Source of the DNA: Spirochaetota bacterium
GTDB taxonomy: Bacteria; Spirochaetota; Spirochaetia; Treponematales; UBA12059
Direction: 5' to 3'
NCBI GenBank assembly: GCA_018815555.1
Contig: JAHIWF010000158.1
Location: 1 to 45,677, forward strand
Length of the DNA: 45,677 nt
Shown here: positions 16,236-24,315 of the stretch, piece after piece
Layout of the letters: every line of letters starts with the position of its first letter
Numbering within the stretch: position 1 is the stretch's first letter
Notes under the pieces: generated by a model
Told to the model about the DNA's origin: nothing
What the model saw: the letters and a program-made list of their open reading frames with translations, nothing else
The model's database searches: none
Translations under genes and position numbers: made by a program

Positions 16236-16286
16236 ATTTATGCACCATTTATGCAGAATCTGCTGAAATTTCTGTATATTTATGCA
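16236..16286 (-). repeat. Three direct repeats TGCATAAAT upstream of potABCD
   Basis: Identical 9-mers (minus strand TGCATAAAT) at 16236-16244, 16247-16255 and 16278-16286. Start-to-start distances are 11 and 31 bp, close to one and three helical turns, so all three lie on one DNA face. They begin 15 bp upstream of the -35 box, the usual place for an activator. Likely regulator-binding iterons; the regulator is unknown. Confidence 0.55.
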
Positions 16287-16322
16287 TGCGCAGAGACCAC
16301 GGCAGCCCGACGTATCGCCCAC

Positions 16323-17411
16323 TTATACCCGGGCGGAATAGCCGTTGTCGCGGAAACTGAAACAGGCCGAGGTACCAGGCTGCGCGGCGCTGAAATCCAG
16401 CGAGCCTTCCAGCTGATGCTCCACCAGCATTCTGGCCAGCTGCAGCCCCAATCCAGCCGCCGGTCCCGAGTCGGCTGCAGCAGTATAGCCCTTTCCGTCA
16501 TCCAGCACGAACAGCTTCTGCAAACCATCCGCCTGAGGCTGCAGCCTGACGCGGACCGTCCCGGAGCGGCCATCAGGAAAGGCATGGCGCAGACAATTGG
16601 AAACAAGCTCGCGGACCACCATATTAACCGGAATTGCGATATCCACCGGCAGCTTAAGCGGTGGAAGGTCGAAATCGAAGCGGACTCGTTCCTGGATATG
16701 CGGATAGCGCGGCAGCATGGCATCACAGAGCTGGGGCACCAACTGCTCGAGCTGAACATAGGTAAGCTCAATTTGATGCAGGTTTTGCTGCACCAGCGCC
16801 ATTGTGTGAATACGTTCCTGCAGGGTGCGCAAATCCTCCATCGTGGCCGGATCGCGGGTTTTCTGCAGCTGCATTTCTATCAGATTCATCATCACCGTCA
16901 TGTTGTTGCGTGTCCGGTGATGGATTTCACGCAGCAGCACTTCCTGCCGCTGCACGGCCGCCTCCAGCTCGGTGGTACGGCAGCGCACCACGGATTCCAT
17001 ATGCAGCTGCAGCCGGCGCAGCGTCAGGTGTGTGCGCACCCGTGCCAAAACTTCTTCGGTTCTGAAGGGCTTGGCAATATAATCGACGCCACCCAGCTCA
17101 AAGCCCCGGACGATGTCCGCCGTTTCGTTCAGTGCACTGATAAAAAGTACTGGTATTTCCCTTGTGCGTTCCTCAGCCTTCAGTTGCCGGCACACCTCGT
17201 AACCGTCCATTACCGGCATACGCAGATCCAACAAAATCAGGTCTGGATGGGCGGTGCGGGCAAAATAGAGCGCCCGTTCACCACTGGGGGCTGCCCGCAC
17301 CAGGTACCCCTCCGCTGAAAGAATTTGCTGCAGGAGATGCAGATTCTCCGGGATATCATCTACAGCCAGAATGGTATAAGGCTCGCGGTTTCCACAATCC
17401 GGTTCATTCAT
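16323..17411 (-). CDS. Receiver-histidine kinase (REC-HisKA_2-HATPase)
   Basis: 362 residues, soluble. N-terminal receiver (~12-128) with acidic pair VDD, phospho-Asp62 in LLDLRMP, conserved S/A switch and Lys114 (IAKPF). A short coiled coil (~132-160) leads to a HisKA_2-type dimerisation domain with EIHHRTRNN (His165 likely phosphorylated) and a HATPase with NCLRHAF and DDGKGY motifs. The start overlaps the end of the upstream HK-REC gene by 8 bp, so the two are co-translated. A receiver at the N-terminus of a kinase suggests its activity is set by phosphotransfer from the partner kinase. Downstream lies the pot promoter. Confidence 0.9.
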   Translation of the reverse strand: MNEPDCGNREPYTILAVDDIPENLHLLQQILSAEGYLVRAAPSGERALYFARTAHPDLILLDLRMPVMDGYEVCRQLKAEERTREIPVLFISALNETADIVRGFELGGVDYIAKPFRTEEVLARVRTHLTLRRLQLHMESVVRCRTTELEAAVQRQEVLLREIHHRTRNNMTVMMNLIEMQLQKTRDPATMEDLRTLQERIHTMALVQQNLHQIELTYVQLEQLVPQLCDAMLPRYPHIQERVRFDFDLPPLKLPVDIAIPVNMVVRELVSNCLRHAFPDGRSGTVRVRLQPQADGLQKLFVLDDGKGYTAAADSGPAAGLGLQLARMLVEHQLEGSLDFSAAQPGTSACFSFRDNGYSARV

Positions 17412-19980
17412 CTCGCATACCCCCGATTCCGTTTTGCAGCCAGGTTACAATTGCATCATACTCAAATTGACTAGTAAGCCGCAACAGTTCATCGGCCAGG
17501 GGCTCGCTTGTCTTACGGATTTCTGCAATCAGTTCCCGTATAAGCTGATCATCAAGCATCGCAATTGATTGATATAAGCGCATTGCCAAAACCGGATCGA
17601 GCCCGGCCAGATTTTCCGGGACAAGACAACTGACTTCGGCTTCATATTTATGGTGCGCATGGCCTGATTCATCCTGGTCCGCATATATAAAACGCGCATC
17701 AAGCAGGCCGGCCATCACCCGGAATATCTCTTCATTCTTAAATGGTTTTATTACAATACCATCACATCCGCTTTCAAGCACCCTGGTCCTGGTGTCATAA
17801 AAAGAATCGGCGGTAATCGCCGCAATCGGCACCCGGTACCACTGTCCCATTGGATTAGCCAGCAATTCATAACGGCGTATAGCCTTGATAGTTTCATAAC
17901 CGTCCATTTCCGGCATATGTATATCCATCCAGACAAAATCCGGCTTCCACTTTTTAAAAGCATCGAGTGCAATTTTACCGTTTTCAGCGGTTTTTACCGA
18001 GAAACCTACCGAAAGCAGTAAATCTTCCAGCAACCTGCGGTTGTCACCATCGTCTTCGGCTATCAGCACCCTGTACTCGCGCTGGCCGGGCTGAAGCTTA
18101 CGTACCATTCTGGCCGGCCTGGTTAATATTCCTGAGCTAAAGCCCTGAACGGCCTCGCCTGCAGGCAGGCAGAATGAAAAAACCGAACCCTTTCCCGAAT
18201 GACTTTGCAGGTTTAATTCGCCGCCCAGCAAGGCCACATATTCGCGGGTAATCGCCAGGCCCAGCCCGGAACCCTGCCCCATCGAAGTGCTGAAAATCTG
18301 CTCAAAAGGCTGAAAAATCCGTTCCTGATCTTCTACTGCAATACCAACCCCGGTATCACGCACTTCGAAACAAATGGCCGGATTGCGCTCAGCTCCTAGC
18401 GCTACTGCCGCGAGATCGGCCGGTCGAACCAGGCTTACACTCATTGTTACTGTACCACTTTGGGTAAATTTGATGGCGTTTCCCAACAGATTTACCAAAA
18501 TCTGATTTAGCTTTGCCGAATCGGTGCTAATCCTGACAGGCAGTCCGGTCTCCAGTGCCAGCCTTAGTTCCAATCCCTTCTGTACAGCTCGATGGCTATA
18601 CAAATCCATCAAACCCTGTAAAAAATCATCCAGGGCTATAGTCTGTAGGTGCAGCTCCACCCGACCAGCCTCAATTTTGGAGATTTCCAGAATATCATTG
18701 ATAAGCGCAAGCAAATGTCCTCCACTGCGGTTTATCACAGCCAGACGTTCCCGGTGTTCTGCCGGCAGCTTCAGGTCATGCCCCATCAACTGCGTAAATC
18801 CCAAAATAGCGTTTAGTGGTGTTCGCAATTCATGGGTCATATTGGCCAGGAAATTACTTTTTGCCCGGTTGGCCAAACGGGCTTCGTCCCGGGCTTGTGT
18901 CAGCTCGGCTGTCCGTTCCATGATGGAATCCTCCAGATCGATCTGATACTTGGCCAGATTCTCTTTCTCGTCACGCACCAAGCCTATAAGATGCAGCAAT
19001 TCCAGCGCAAAACTGCGAATCAAGGCATGGTACTGGATGTTTTCATCAAATTGCAGCGGCTTTTCCGAAGCATTGTGCAGCACTTCTGCCAAGGCCGGTA
19101 TCATTGAATCCAGCATAAGGACAGGATCACTCCCGGCTGCAGCAATAGATTTTGACAAACGCTGGGTAAACATCAAAAGCTCGTCATGTTCCCGGCGAAG
19201 CATTTCGAAATCAGAATGAATCCGGCTGGTGCGCCGGTTGACTATTGCGATGACTATCAGCAGAAGAATGGCAACACTGCCGAACAAAAGCATATCACTA
19301 CTGATATCCTGGAACACCAGCAGCTGTCCGCCGGCTATAGCCGTGATACTTTTCCCGACCACCAGATAGAGTTTCCCGTCATCGATGCGCAATAACCCAG
19401 TTTGTGGTTCCCTACCTAGCCAATCAGGATTATCAGAGTACCGGATATGTTCGTCGGACACAATGGCCAGTCGGGTTCCACTGGCCAGGGTAGAGGGGAA
19501 AAAATTATCCAGCCGGAAAGAATGCACCTGATAGTAACCCGGATAGCTCTTGACCAGGTGTACCCGCTGCTGGCCATCCAGCAGATCCTGGTAAAAAATA
19601 ATCAAAAGTTCACCAGATTCAAGTTTGCTAATTCTGGTAAAAAACCCGCTTTCACGCAGATCCAGCCCATTCATCAGCGGATCGGGCGACCGGAGCAGCG
19701 TTCCGCCGGCACTGATCCGCAGCTCATGTTCGGGCAGCGGCAGGTCGCCAAACCGGCGGGTTCCGTCATCCATGGTCATTTCAAGCCGGTCGAGCCGTGC
19801 AAGAAAATAGTCACGCCACAGTGTAATGACGCCATTTAGGTGAAGACTGTTTATAATAAGGAAAAAAACCAGGAACAGCAGAGCCATACCTATCAGCACC
19901 GCCCGGCTTATATTGAGTGTCTGAAGAATCTTGCGGTAAAGTGTGCTGATGTTTCGGGTAGTACCCTGTATGTTTGTCAT
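17404..19980 (-). CDS. Membrane hybrid histidine kinase (sensor-HisKA-HATPase-REC)
   Basis: 858 residues. TM1 ~27-46 and TM2 ~228-247 flank an extracytoplasmic sensor of ~180 residues with no domain I recognise. A coiled region ~255-370 leads to HisKA with NFLANMTHELRTPLNAI (His383), HATPase (LLGNAIKFTQ, RDTGVGI, GSGLGLAITREYV) and a receiver (IAEDDGDNRRLLEDLL, phospho-Asp in WMDIHMPEMDG, IVIKPF). The last ~80 residues are helical, resembling an HPt-like tail but without a clear HPt histidine. The start is the ATG at 19980 with only a weak AAG-rich site upstream. First gene of a two-gene phosphorelay unit; ligand unknown. Confidence 0.92.
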   Translation of the reverse strand: MTNIQGTTRNISTLYRKILQTLNISRAVLIGMALLFLVFFLIINSLHLNGVITLWRDYFLARLDRLEMTMDDGTRRFGDLPLPEHELRISAGGTLLRSPDPLMNGLDLRESGFFTRISKLESGELLIIFYQDLLDGQQRVHLVKSYPGYYQVHSFRLDNFFPSTLASGTRLAIVSDEHIRYSDNPDWLGREPQTGLLRIDDGKLYLVVGKSITAIAGGQLLVFQDISSDMLLFGSVAILLLIVIAIVNRRTSRIHSDFEMLRREHDELLMFTQRLSKSIAAAGSDPVLMLDSMIPALAEVLHNASEKPLQFDENIQYHALIRSFALELLHLIGLVRDEKENLAKYQIDLEDSIMERTAELTQARDEARLANRAKSNFLANMTHELRTPLNAILGFTQLMGHDLKLPAEHRERLAVINRSGGHLLALINDILEISKIEAGRVELHLQTIALDDFLQGLMDLYSHRAVQKGLELRLALETGLPVRISTDSAKLNQILVNLLGNAIKFTQSGTVTMSVSLVRPADLAAVALGAERNPAICFEVRDTGVGIAVEDQERIFQPFEQIFSTSMGQGSGLGLAITREYVALLGGELNLQSHSGKGSVFSFCLPAGEAVQGFSSGILTRPARMVRKLQPGQREYRVLIAEDDGDNRRLLEDLLLSVGFSVKTAENGKIALDAFKKWKPDFVWMDIHMPEMDGYETIKAIRRYELLANPMGQWYRVPIAAITADSFYDTRTRVLESGCDGIVIKPFKNEEIFRVMAGLLDARFIYADQDESGHAHHKYEAEVSCLVPENLAGLDPVLAMRLYQSIAMLDDQLIRELIAEIRKTSEPLADELLRLTSQFEYDAIVTWLQNGIGGMRDE

Positions 19981-20152
19981 GCTTATCTTTCGACCGACTG
20001 CAGCGCGAACTGTCGCAGCAGTCCAGCCCGGGCTACAGGCATGCAGAGTAAAAAATGCTGACAGTTCTGGCGTATCATCCCGGCCACCTCGTTCCAGTTC
20101 TGAGTTTGATGCAGGAGCAGCCTGAAATCAAGTGACCGGGGCAAAAATCATG

Positions 20153-20905
20153 CTACAGCTGTACGCCGGCTTCATCCAATGCCAGAACCTCGTATACCTC
20201 TGTTGTTTCTCCGGCGCCAAGCACCGAAAGGGTTTCTCTAAACCCCAGCCGCAAGGCGGCCCGCACCGGCTCTATCGCCGAAGCGCTGGCGGCAACCAGG
20301 CTGGTGGTTTTGGTTTTTGCCCACTTCTGCAGCACCGAAGCCATGTTTACCGTATCGCCAAGAATATCCAGTCTGGCATACAGAGGGTGACCGATACTGC
20401 CCATCCACACCTGCCCGCTGGCAAGCGTATAGCGCGCCGTAAACGGCTGCGACCGCCGGGCGGCGAATACCGCGCGGAAAGCCCGCAACTGATGCTGCGC
20501 GCCAATAAACACCGCCAAGAGCTCGTCACCTATATATTTGACAGGCAGACCGTCCTGGGCCATCACTTGCTCGGTGAGTGGATAGAAAAACGTATTCAGG
20601 GAGATAGCCAGATCGGCGGCTGATTGTTTGCAGGCCAGACTGCTGAAATCCTGCAGGTCGGCAAAAAGCACCGTAGCCGCAACCGTACGCTGGTCGCGCC
20701 AGTTGGAACATAACAGTGTATCGATGGATACACCGAGAATTTCCGACAGCTGCGGCAACATGGCAATGTCCGGCGCATTTTCGCCGCGCTCCCACTTGGA
20801 AACAGCCTGCGCGCTTATCTGCAGTGCGGCGGCCAGATCATTCTGGGTAAAGCCCAGCCTGGACCTATAAGTTTTAATAACAGAACCGATATCCTCGAGC
20901 AGCAT
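20153..20905 (-). CDS. XRE-type HTH fused to a class III nucleotidyl cyclase domain
   Basis: 250 residues, soluble. Residues ~8-62 are an XRE/Cro helix-turn-helix (IKTYRSRLGFTQNDLAAALQISAQAVSKWERGENAPD). Residues ~76-240 are a compact class III cyclase: metal Asp83 in FADLQDF, Lys123 and metal Asp127 in KYIGDELLAVF, adenine-type Asp180 in LDILGDTVN, transition-state Asn187. The arginine normally four residues after that Asn (NxAxR) is Val191, so catalysis may be weak or absent, or nucleotide binding may be the real role. Metal and base-recognition residues argue for ATP. AGGAGG sits 5 nt before the ATG. A palindrome covers its own -10 region, which suggests autoregulation. Confidence 0.9.
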   Translation of the reverse strand: MLLEDIGSVIKTYRSRLGFTQNDLAAALQISAQAVSKWERGENAPDIAMLPQLSEILGVSIDTLLCSNWRDQRTVAATVLFADLQDFSSLACKQSAADLAISLNTFFYPLTEQVMAQDGLPVKYIGDELLAVFIGAQHQLRAFRAVFAARRSQPFTARYTLASGQVWMGSIGHPLYARLDILGDTVNMASVLQKWAKTKTTSLVAASASAIEPVRAALRLGFRETLSVLGAGETTEVYEVLALDEAGVQL

Positions 20906-20921
20906 GTATGCCTCCTGTGCT

Positions 20922-20942
20922 GTGTTGGCTTAAGCATAACAC
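20922..20942. promoter_or_regulatory. Imperfect palindrome over the -10 of the XRE-cyclase gene
   Basis: GTGTT-G-GCTTAAGC-AT-AACAC: a perfect 8-bp core GCTTAAGC with complementary GTGTT/AACAC arms offset by one base. A minus-strand -10-like TATGCT (20933-20938) lies inside it; the -35 is poor (TTTATT). Suitable as an operator for the XRE domain encoded just downstream. Confidence 0.4.
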
Positions 20943-21012
20943 GGCGGACGGCACAAATAAATGACGCAATCAGACAGTCGGATCAACCAGCGCGCCATTT
21001 CCGGTGCGGCGA

Positions 21013-21744
21013 TTACTTCAAGCTGCGGATGCGCTGCAGCTCGGCGTCCATAACCTCGCGGCTGCGCAGGGCCAAATCGGCCGGCTTGTCTTCGGTGCTT
21101 ACCAGAATTGGTGGCAAAATGTGAATGTAAATCGGATGGCGGCAGAGTGCGTTAAAACCCTTCCTGGGCAGCACCTGATACGGCCCGTCGATAACCACCG
21201 GCAGCAAGGAAGTTCCGGTGCTGCTGGCCGAGCGGAAAGCGCCTTTTTTAAATTCACCCAGTTCGCCGTCTCTGGTGCGCGTACCTTCGGGGAACACAAG
21301 CAGCGAGTCGCCTTTCTGCAGCAGCGTTTCCAGGCGGCGTATCGCGTCAAACTGGCTTTTCTGATTTTTACGGTCCACCAGCAAATGGCCGCTCAGAAAC
21401 AGATTCCAGCCGATTATCGGTACAAAACCCAGAATTTTCTTGCCTATCATCTTAACCGGATAGAACAGACGGAAGGCGATAAGCACATCGATGAGTGATT
21501 GATGGTTCATGATGACCACATGCGGCTTGCTGCGGTCCAGATGCTCGCGCCCCTGGATTTTTACCTTCCACAGCGGGCTCAGCCACAGGGCAAAGGCACA
21601 CCAGAGTCCGGAATGGTAATGCATAACCACCCGGCGGCGGTCAAAAAGCGCGGTAAGCACGAACAACACCAGCTGAATCGGTATGAACAGCAGAAAACAC
21701 AGGGCAATTTCAAACCAGGTAAACAGCGACATCAGTGCCAGCAT
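21013..21744 (-). CDS. plsC: 1-acyl-sn-glycerol-3-phosphate acyltransferase
   Basis: 243 residues. Adds the second acyl chain to lysophosphatidate to make phosphatidate at the inner membrane face. Motif I NHQSLID (catalytic His/Asp) at ~residue 77, motif III FPEGTRTRDGELGEFKKGAF, and VVIDGPYQVLPRKG (motif IV-like). Hydrophobic N-terminal anchor (FEIALCFLLFIPIQLVLFVL). ATG at 21744 with GAGGAAG upstream. Followed 107 bp later by the XRE-cyclase gene on the same strand. Confidence 0.93.
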   Translation of the reverse strand: MLALMSLFTWFEIALCFLLFIPIQLVLFVLTALFDRRRVVMHYHSGLWCAFALWLSPLWKVKIQGREHLDRSKPHVVIMNHQSLIDVLIAFRLFYPVKMIGKKILGFVPIIGWNLFLSGHLLVDRKNQKSQFDAIRRLETLLQKGDSLLVFPEGTRTRDGELGEFKKGAFRSASSTGTSLLPVVIDGPYQVLPRKGFNALCRHPIYIHILPPILVSTEDKPADLALRSREVMDAELQRIRSLK

Positions 21745-21774
21745 GGAACTTCCTCGTCAGACGGGCTAGTTCTG

Positions 21775-21803
21775 ACAGTAGCGGCTGGCCGGCCAAAAGT
21801 CAA
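21775..21803 (-). promoter_or_regulatory. Promoter of plsC
   Basis: Minus strand TTGACT (21798-21803), 17-bp spacer, TACTGT (21775-21780); leader about 24 nt with GAGGAAG. Confidence 0.5.
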
Positions 21804-21871
21804 GTCGCCCGGCATGCCGCCGCCGTGCCGGTGTTGCCGTGCCGATGCCGCGCCCCGGGGGCAGGCCCTAC

Positions 21872-21901
21872 TTGTTGAATATATTCATTTTTTAATATAT
21901 A
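21872..21901 (+). promoter_or_regulatory. Promoter with 12-bp palindrome, small Fe-S membrane gene
   Basis: TTGTTG (21872-21877), 18-bp spacer, TATATA (21896-21901), then 8 nt to the ATG at 21910: leaderless type. The perfect palindrome TGAATATATTCA (21876-21887) overlaps the -35 end and spacer. TTGAA-N4-TTCAT is one base off a symmetric FNR/CRP-like layout, so redox control is possible but unproved. Confidence 0.45.
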
Positions 21902-21909
21902 TTGATGCA

Positions 21910-22410
21910 ATGACCAGACCAGCCCGCATCCAAGCCCTTATTTCGCTCATTTTTGTAGTATCAGTTGCTGTTGGCGGCTTTTTTATTCCCTATATCGGCT
22001 TTGCCGTAGCCCTGGTAATGCTTGTCGCGCTTATTATGACCCTGATAAAACCCCGCTCGTTCTGCACCTACGCCTGCCCGCGCGGCAAAGCGTTGGGCCT
22101 GGCCCTTAAGCCATTCAGCCGCGGCAAGCCCCTGCCAAAAGGTTTTGCAACAGCCGGTACCCGCCGCGCCTTATGCGGCTTTATGATGGTCTGCGTAATC
22201 AGCAGCATTGTGCGCCTGTTTCAGATACCGGCGGCGCTTGGTACATTTTTCTGGTCCGTGTGCGTTATTTCGCTGCTTGGCGGCGTAGCTCTGGGTCTGC
22301 TGTACCGGCCGCGGGCCTGGTGCGCTGTCTGCCCGATGGCCACGCTGCAGGAAACCATCGGGGGTTTTCGCCGGCCGGCAGCAACGCAAGCCGCAGGCGA
22401 AAAATCCTGA
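21910..22410 (+). CDS. Small membrane protein with NapH-like 4Fe-4S cysteine motifs
   Basis: 166 residues from the ATG at 21910; the track start at 21499 reads through plsC antisense and is not credible. Four hydrophobic segments in two hairpins. After each hairpin comes a cysteine motif at the membrane edge: FCTYACPRGKALG (~residue 51) and WCAVCPMATLQE (~141), as in the membrane half of NapH/NosR/CcoG-type proteins. The soluble ferredoxin domain found in full-length relatives is missing. Probably moves electrons across or along the membrane with a partner; the larger NapH-like protein on the other strand nearby is a candidate. No Shine-Dalgarno. Function not known. Confidence 0.8.
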   Translation: MTRPARIQALISLIFVVSVAVGGFFIPYIGFAVALVMLVALIMTLIKPRSFCTYACPRGKALGLALKPFSRGKPLPKGFATAGTRRALCGFMMVCVISSIVRLFQIPAALGTFFWSVCVISLLGGVALGLLYRPRAWCAVCPMATLQETIGGFRRPAATQAAGEKS

Positions 22411-22472
22411 AGCAAGCTGATTCACGCTGCCGGGCAGCCCTGCCCCAGGCAGAGCCGCCCAGACTGAAGCAA

Positions 22473-23345
22473 TCAGGGTTTCAGTGTATCCAGCAGCGCC
22501 TGCAAGGCTGTTTTTGCTACTGAAAATTCAACACCAGCGGCTGTTGCCGCATCGCGTACACTCGTAGTATTGGCACCGGGCTCGAAGCCGATAGCTGCCT
22601 GAACCTGTTCTTTAGTCAGGCCCCACTGATACAAATCGTAGAAAGTAGTCTTGCCTACTACTGTCATGGCAGTGCCGGTACCCGTGCCCGTTCCGATACC
22701 GCTGCCTTCGCCGGCTGGTGTCGGAGTGTGTTCTTCCTCTGCAGCTGTTTCGGCGCTGCCGGTTTCCGCAGCCTCGGCAGCTGTGTCTACCTTCCCCCCA
22801 GCCTCCTCAGGCGTTTCGGCAGCCTCCTCAGACAGGTTCGCACCAGCCAAAGCAGTCTTGAATTCCGCAGGCACCTCAAATGCCGCCAGGTCAGCACGAT
22901 TCAAGCCTTTTTCGCTTACCAGATACTGAATGGCCCCAGGGGGCAGCAGGGTGCCCACCTCGGCCTCAAAAGGCAAGCCGGTATACAAGGCCGTAAACAA
23001 ACGTACCGACCCGGTACCTATTTCAATATCTTCCGGCAGCACGGGTACATATAATTCCTCAAGCAAATTTACCCGGTCGGCAGGCGCGAAGCTATGCTTC
23101 GCTGAAGAAAACGCTGCGGCTGCGTCCGCTGCCGGCAGGGCAAAGACCCGCTCGATATCCAGCCAGGTATATGAACCGCGGATATCCGCCGGGTTTGGCA
23201 TTCCGGCAAACTCTCCGGTCTTGAATTTAACCGGTTCTTTGGTGGATTCAGTGGCCCAATAGCCTACAGCCTTGGCGATCATGATGCCGCCGAAAATACC
23301 GGCCACAACCAGCACAGCAAGTAAAGATGTTTTAACCCGGATCAT
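22473..23345 (-). CDS. Membrane-anchored protein of unknown function, partner of NapH-like protein
   Basis: 290 residues with an N-terminal anchor (TSLLAVLVVAGIFGGIMIAKAVGYW) and the rest outside. Two regions look alike in being short helical modules with W-G/LDIE type motifs: PADIRGSYTWLDIERVFALP at ~55 and TTFYDLYQWGLTKEQVQAAIG at ~230. Between them is an acidic Ala/Glu/Thr-rich linker ending in an SGIGTGTGTGTA repeat. I do not recognise the family. It begins in an ATGA overlap with the stop of the upstream NapH-like gene and has AGGAGG 7 nt before the ATG, so the two are coupled; it may be an accessory or substrate-facing subunit of an electron-transfer complex. Confidence 0.8.
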   Translation of the reverse strand: MIRVKTSLLAVLVVAGIFGGIMIAKAVGYWATESTKEPVKFKTGEFAGMPNPADIRGSYTWLDIERVFALPAADAAAAFSSAKHSFAPADRVNLLEELYVPVLPEDIEIGTGSVRLFTALYTGLPFEAEVGTLLPPGAIQYLVSEKGLNRADLAAFEVPAEFKTALAGANLSEEAAETPEEAGGKVDTAAEAAETGSAETAAEEEHTPTPAGEGSGIGTGTGTGTAMTVVGKTTFYDLYQWGLTKEQVQAAIGFEPGANTTSVRDAATAAGVEFSVAKTALQALLDTLKP

Positions 23346-24238
23346 TCTGCGGCCTCCTCGTTAGCGCCGATGGCGGCAACTTTCATGCGGGGAAGAGCGC
23401 CGGCAGCCAGTACCACGGTATCAGCTACCGGGCAAGCTTCCTCACTGCTGCACTTCATGCAGGTGATGCACTGATGGTCACGCACTGTACCGGCAGTCGA
23501 CACCTTGATATTCATGGGACATTCCCGGTCGCAGGCTTTGCAGTCGATGCAGGTTTTGGCTACTCGCTTGATGCCGAAAATGCGGAACAGGTTAAAAATG
23601 CCCTGAAATGCGCCGTAGGGGCAGGCGTATTTGCAGAACGGCCGCTCTACAAAAAGTGACAATACCAGAGTGACCACCAGAATGACCACGCCGGTGAGGG
23701 CGACCTCGTGTGTCCAGAAATTGAACAGTGCAAAGTAGGGATCATACTCCTGGAAAAACAACTTGCCGCTTACAATGGTCATCCAGGTAACCCAGATCAG
23801 TGTCGCATAGCGGAGATAACGCAGGACTTTATCCAGGCGCCTGGGCACGAAATTGTTGTAACGTTTTTTAAACAACTTGCGGCCGATCGCTCCAAACCAT
23901 TCCTGTATGCTGCCCATCGGGCATACCCAGCCGCAGATTACCGGCCCGAACAGTACGCTCAGAACCAGCGCAATCACCGCAAGAGCTACCGAGGCTTCAT
24001 GGATCTTGCTTACAAAGCGGCCGGCTGTTACCAGCTGCCAGAAACTGACAACTCCGCCAAAGGGGCAGATTGCGTGCAATGAAGCGCCCTGCAACAAGAA
24101 TGGCTGCTCGACTCCAAGCTCCTTGATAGCGCCGGTAGTCGCGATCAGCGCCACCAGCACAAAGAAAAAAATCTGCACTCCCCGCCGCAGCCAGGAGACT
24201 GTTTTACGCCTTTTCGGGGCAGCTGCCTTGTCTTTCAT
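23342..24238 (-). CDS. NapH/NosR-like membrane polyferredoxin
   Basis: 298 residues, about five membrane helices. Cysteine motifs: CGWVCPMGSIQEWFG (~110), CKYACPYGAFQ (~206), then a soluble two-cluster ferredoxin domain CIDCKACDRECP (~231) and CITCMKCSSEEACP (~255). This is the layout of NapH-type proteins, which pass electrons between quinol and extracytoplasmic or cytoplasmic reductases. GGAGGAA precedes the ATG. First gene of a unit with the 290-residue anchored protein. No nap, nos or nrf catalytic gene is in the window, so the terminal acceptor is unknown. Confidence 0.88.
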   Translation of the reverse strand: MKDKAAAPKRRKTVSWLRRGVQIFFFVLVALIATTGAIKELGVEQPFLLQGASLHAICPFGGVVSFWQLVTAGRFVSKIHEASVALAVIALVLSVLFGPVICGWVCPMGSIQEWFGAIGRKLFKKRYNNFVPRRLDKVLRYLRYATLIWVTWMTIVSGKLFFQEYDPYFALFNFWTHEVALTGVVILVVTLVLSLFVERPFCKYACPYGAFQGIFNLFRIFGIKRVAKTCIDCKACDRECPMNIKVSTAGTVRDHQCITCMKCSSEEACPVADTVVLAAGALPRMKVAAIGANEEAAE

Positions 24239-24270
24239 GGTTCCTCCGCGTTGTTATTCATTCACGGAGC

Positions 24271-24299
24271 AGTATAGTTTGACAGAACCCCTATCTCAA
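24271..24299 (-). promoter_or_regulatory. Promoter of the NapH-like operon
   Basis: Minus strand TTGAGA (24294-24299), 17-bp spacer, TATACT (24271-24276); leader about 26 nt with GGAGG. Confidence 0.55.
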
Positions 24300-24315
24300 G
24301 CGAAACGGGCCATCT

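Noticed and set aside
16083-17318. 411-codon plus-strand ORF across the potA start and the REC-HK gene
   Set aside because: It is antisense to two well-supported genes and rich in His/Gln/Arg without domain character, typical of a shadow frame.
20008-20066. Inverted repeat AACTGTC...GACAGTT around an AGCCCGGGCT palindrome, with a 31-codon minus-strand ORF, upstream of the hybrid kinase
   Set aside because: The arms are short (7 bp) and far apart, and the tiny ORF has no convincing start site or composition; noted only as possible leader structure.
21499-21909. N-terminal extension of the small Fe-S membrane protein
   Set aside because: These codons read antisense through plsC; the promoter and membrane topology support the ATG at 21910.
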